Source of the DNA: Streptomyces sp. 378
Lineage (GTDB): Bacteria; Actinomycetota; Actinomycetes; Streptomycetales; Streptomycetaceae
Reading direction: 5' to 3'
DNA: 64,000 bases
Assembly: GCF_030124145.1 (NCBI RefSeq)
Contig: NZ_JASKMS010000022.1
Span: forward strand, 85,712 to 149,711
Shown here: positions 62,372-64,000 of the stretch, one piece after another
Layout: every line of letters begins with the position of its first letter
How positions within the stretch are numbered: the stretch's first letter is position 1
The notes under the pieces: generated by a model
What the model was told of the DNA's origin: nothing
Database searches by the model: none
The model's input: the letters and a program-made list of their open reading frames with translations, nothing else
Translations under genes and position numbers: made by a program

Positions 62372-63700
62372 ATGCAGGCAGAACCGAGGAAGTCGCTGGT
62401 GGGGGAGGAGTACGAGGTCGAGGTAGGCCCCGTCGCCCACGGCGGTCACTGCATCGCCCGTACGTCCGAGGGCCAGGTGCTGTTCGTACGGCACGCGCTG
62501 CCCGGTGAGCGGGTCGTGGCCCGGGTGACGGAGGGCGAGCAGGGCGCACGGTACCTGCGCGCGGACGCCGTGACGGTGCTCGACGCCTCCAAGGACCGGA
62601 TCGACGAGCCCTGCCCGTTCGCCGGCCCCGGCCGCTGCGGCGGCTGCGACTGGCAGCACGCCAAGCCGGGCGCGCAGCGCCGCCTGAAGGCCGACGTCAT
62701 CGCCGAACAGCTCCAGCACCTCGCCGGGCTCACCCCGGAGGAGGCCGGCTGGGACGGCACCGTGCTGCCCGCCGAGGGTGACAAGGTGCCCGCGGGCCAG
62801 GTCCCCGCGTGGCGCACCCGCGTCCAGTACGCCGTCACCGCCGACGGCCGGGCGGGCCTGCGCCGGCACCGCTCGCACGAGGTGGAGCCGATCGACCACT
62901 GCATGATCGCCGCGGAGGGCGTCAGCGAGCTGGGCATCGAGAAGCGGGTCTGGACGGGCATGGACTCCGTCGAGGCGATCGCGGCGACGGGTTCCCAGGA
63001 CCGCCAGGTGATCCTCACTCCGAAGCCGGGCGCACGCCTGCCGCTGGTCGAACTCGACCGTCCGGTCTCCGTCCTGCGCGTGGACGAACGCTCCGGCGGC
63101 GTCCACCGCGTCCACGGCCGGCCCTTCGTCCGCGAACGCGCGGACGGTCGCACCCACCGCGTCGGCAACGGCGGTTTCTGGCAGGTCCACCCGAAGGCCG
63201 CGGACACCCTGGTGACCGCGGTCATGCAGGGCCTGCTGCCCCGCAAGGGCGACATGGCCCTCGACCTGTACTGCGGCGTCGGCCTCTTCGCCGGCGCTCT
63301 CGCCGACCGCGTCGGCGACCAGGGCGCGGTCCTCGGCATCGAGTCCGGCAAGCGGGCGGTGGAGGACGCGCGGCACAACCTCGCCGAGTTCGACCGTGTC
63401 CGCATCGAACAGGGCAAGGTCGAGAGCGTGTTGCCGCGCACGGGCATCGAGGAGGTCGACCTGATCGTCCTCGACCCGCCGCGGGCGGGGGCGGGCCGCA
63501 AGACGGTGCAGCACCTGGCCTCGCTGGGCGCGCGGCGGATCGCGTACGTGGCCTGCGACCCGGCGGCGCTGGCGCGGGACCTGGGGTACTTCCGGGACGG
63601 GGGGTATCGGGTGCGGACGCTTCGGGCGTTCGATCTGTTTCCGATGACGTCGCACGTGGAGTGCGTGGCGATTCTGGAGCCCGCAGCAAAGGGCGTCTGA
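62372..63700 (+). CDS. Class I SAM-dependent RNA uracil-C5 methyltransferase (TrmA/RumA family)
   Basis: A 442-residue enzyme. An N-terminal TRAM domain (about 1-65, EYEVEVGPVAHGGHCIARTS) precedes the cysteines CPFAGPGRCGGCDW that bind an [4Fe-4S] cluster in RumA. The methyltransferase part has LDLYCGVGLFAGALA (SAM loop), IVLDPPRAGAG, and the catalytic Cys in YVACDPAALARDL followed by FPMTSHVECVAIL. It forms 5-methyluridine in rRNA or tRNA; which RNA is not decidable here. ATG 62372 lies about 67 nt after the TAGACT element. Confidence 0.92.
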   Translation: MQAEPRKSLVGEEYEVEVGPVAHGGHCIARTSEGQVLFVRHALPGERVVARVTEGEQGARYLRADAVTVLDASKDRIDEPCPFAGPGRCGGCDWQHAKPGAQRRLKADVIAEQLQHLAGLTPEEAGWDGTVLPAEGDKVPAGQVPAWRTRVQYAVTADGRAGLRRHRSHEVEPIDHCMIAAEGVSELGIEKRVWTGMDSVEAIAATGSQDRQVILTPKPGARLPLVELDRPVSVLRVDERSGGVHRVHGRPFVRERADGRTHRVGNGGFWQVHPKAADTLVTAVMQGLLPRKGDMALDLYCGVGLFAGALADRVGDQGAVLGIESGKRAVEDARHNLAEFDRVRIEQGKVESVLPRTGIEEVDLIVLDPPRAGAGRKTVQHLASLGARRIAYVACDPAALARDLGYFRDGGYRVRTLRAFDLFPMTSHVECVAILEPAAKGV

Positions 63701-64000
63701 CCTGCTGTTCTTCTGATTCCCCGGGGTGTGGGCGGGTCGTGCCGACATGTTTCCGTAGGTCCATCGCGTGGAGCGCGGCGCAGCTCGCGCCACGTGTCTC
63801 ACCTGCCGCTTCGAGCAGTGGCGCGGTGACGTGCGCCCTACCTCGACTTCGTGAGGGGCGCTTGGCGAAACGTCTTGACGCTCGTTCGACGCTGACTCTG
63901 ACGGGGCGTCACGATGCTCACGTGGCTGGCTACTGAAGTTGAACTCGTGATGTCGCTGGGTTGATCAGGCAGGTCTGATGGTCAGGCCGGTCTCGGTGAG
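63701..64000. other. Right-edge region, possible insertion-sequence end
   Basis: 300 bp after the methyltransferase with no complete gene and lower coding regularity. At the extreme right the minus strand reads LTETGLTIRPA then stop (TCA at 63968-63970), which looks like the last codons of a transposase entering from outside; GTTGAACTCG at 63939-63948 may be near its terminal repeat. Confidence 0.35.
63968..64000 (-). mobile_element. Possible 3' end of a transposase gene
   Basis: Eleven codons (LTETGLTIRPA) and a stop on the minus strand at the window edge. The short C-terminus resembles those of IS transposases common in Streptomyces, but too little is visible to name a family. Confidence 0.3.

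Noticed and set aside
60141..62549. Leftward ORF of 802 codons opposite the APC permease
   Set aside because: Shadow frame; the sense strand shows clear APC motifs.

Overview
The window is a stretch of chromosome from a high-GC actinomycete, almost certainly a Streptomyces. The evidence is GC-rich third codon positions throughout, GTG/TTG starts, a principal sigma factor with a Lys/Ala-rich spacer (HrdB), the sporulation regulator WhiH beside it, the cell-division protein SepH, the CutRS two-component system, an iron-box operator and many leaderless promoters. From memory, the gene order resembles the S. coelicolor core region from whiH/hrdB to the RNA methyltransferase near the red cluster; this is recollection, not a search. 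No CRISPR array, prophage, rRNA, tRNA or biosynthetic cluster is visible. The window is mainly conserved core genome with a few young or decaying patches.

Layout. 1-5.1 kb: truncated RecQ-type helicase, divergent DUF4192 gene, a low-complexity ORF that begins in a duplicated segment, and a glycogen-debranching-like protein. 5.2-8.2 kb: NrtR-like Nudix regulator and a fused ABC ATPase/permease. 8.3-15.1 kb: whiH, hrdB, a secreted trypsin-like protease, a small zinc protein and parE. 15.4-23.8 kb: a carboxylate-uptake and citrate module made of DUF485 protein, SSS symporter, CitAB/DcuSR-like two-component system with upstream direct repeats, an iron-box-controlled sucrase/ferredoxin-like protein, and two divergent citrate synthases, one carrying a DNA-binding domain. 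23.9-29 kb: small conserved proteins, a COG0523 metallochaperone with an expanded Cys-rich repeat, and parC. 29.3-34.6 kb: paired M16 peptidases, a c-di-AMP riboswitch controlling an M23 cell-wall peptidase, a GntR regulator and HPr. 34.7-43.1 kb: Pat-type protein acetyltransferase, DUF5998, phosphodiesterase, thymidine kinase, VOC protein, sulfurtransferase, sepH. 43.8-51 kb: FAD sugar-lactone oxidase, MFS transporter, ferrochelatase, inositol-phosphatase-like enzyme, a 57-aa protein, cutR-cutS. 51.4-57.3 kb: DUF4193, a hypothetical, DUF3093, thioesterase, dut, DUF3710, a decayed alginate-lyase-like pseudogene, OB-fold and DUF3159 proteins. 57.3-64 kb: a tandem pair of TrkA/RCK proteins, a PfkB kinase, a 39-aa membrane peptide, an APC permease, a TrmA/RumA methyltransferase, and a possible insertion-sequence end at the right edge.

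Themes. (1) Carbon flow: symporter, sensor and citrate synthases look functionally linked, and a CATTGA element occurs both upstream of the sensor kinase and between the citrate synthases. (2) Iron and metals: iron box, ferrochelatase with C-terminal cysteines, Suc_Fer protein, COG0523 chaperone. (3) Cyclic di-AMP and potassium: a ydaO-type riboswitch upstream of a cell-wall hydrolase, plus RCK-domain and APC genes of a kind often tied to c-di-AMP. (4) At least nine genes have a -10-like hexamer ending 6-8 nt before the start codon, predicting leaderless mRNAs. I found no wholly new multigene system. The best leads are the 20-bp iterons upstream of the sensor kinase, the divergent citrate-synthase operator region, the Cys-repeat metallochaperone, the nested inverted repeats after cutS, and the hairpin with a promoter element in its loop before the methyltransferase.
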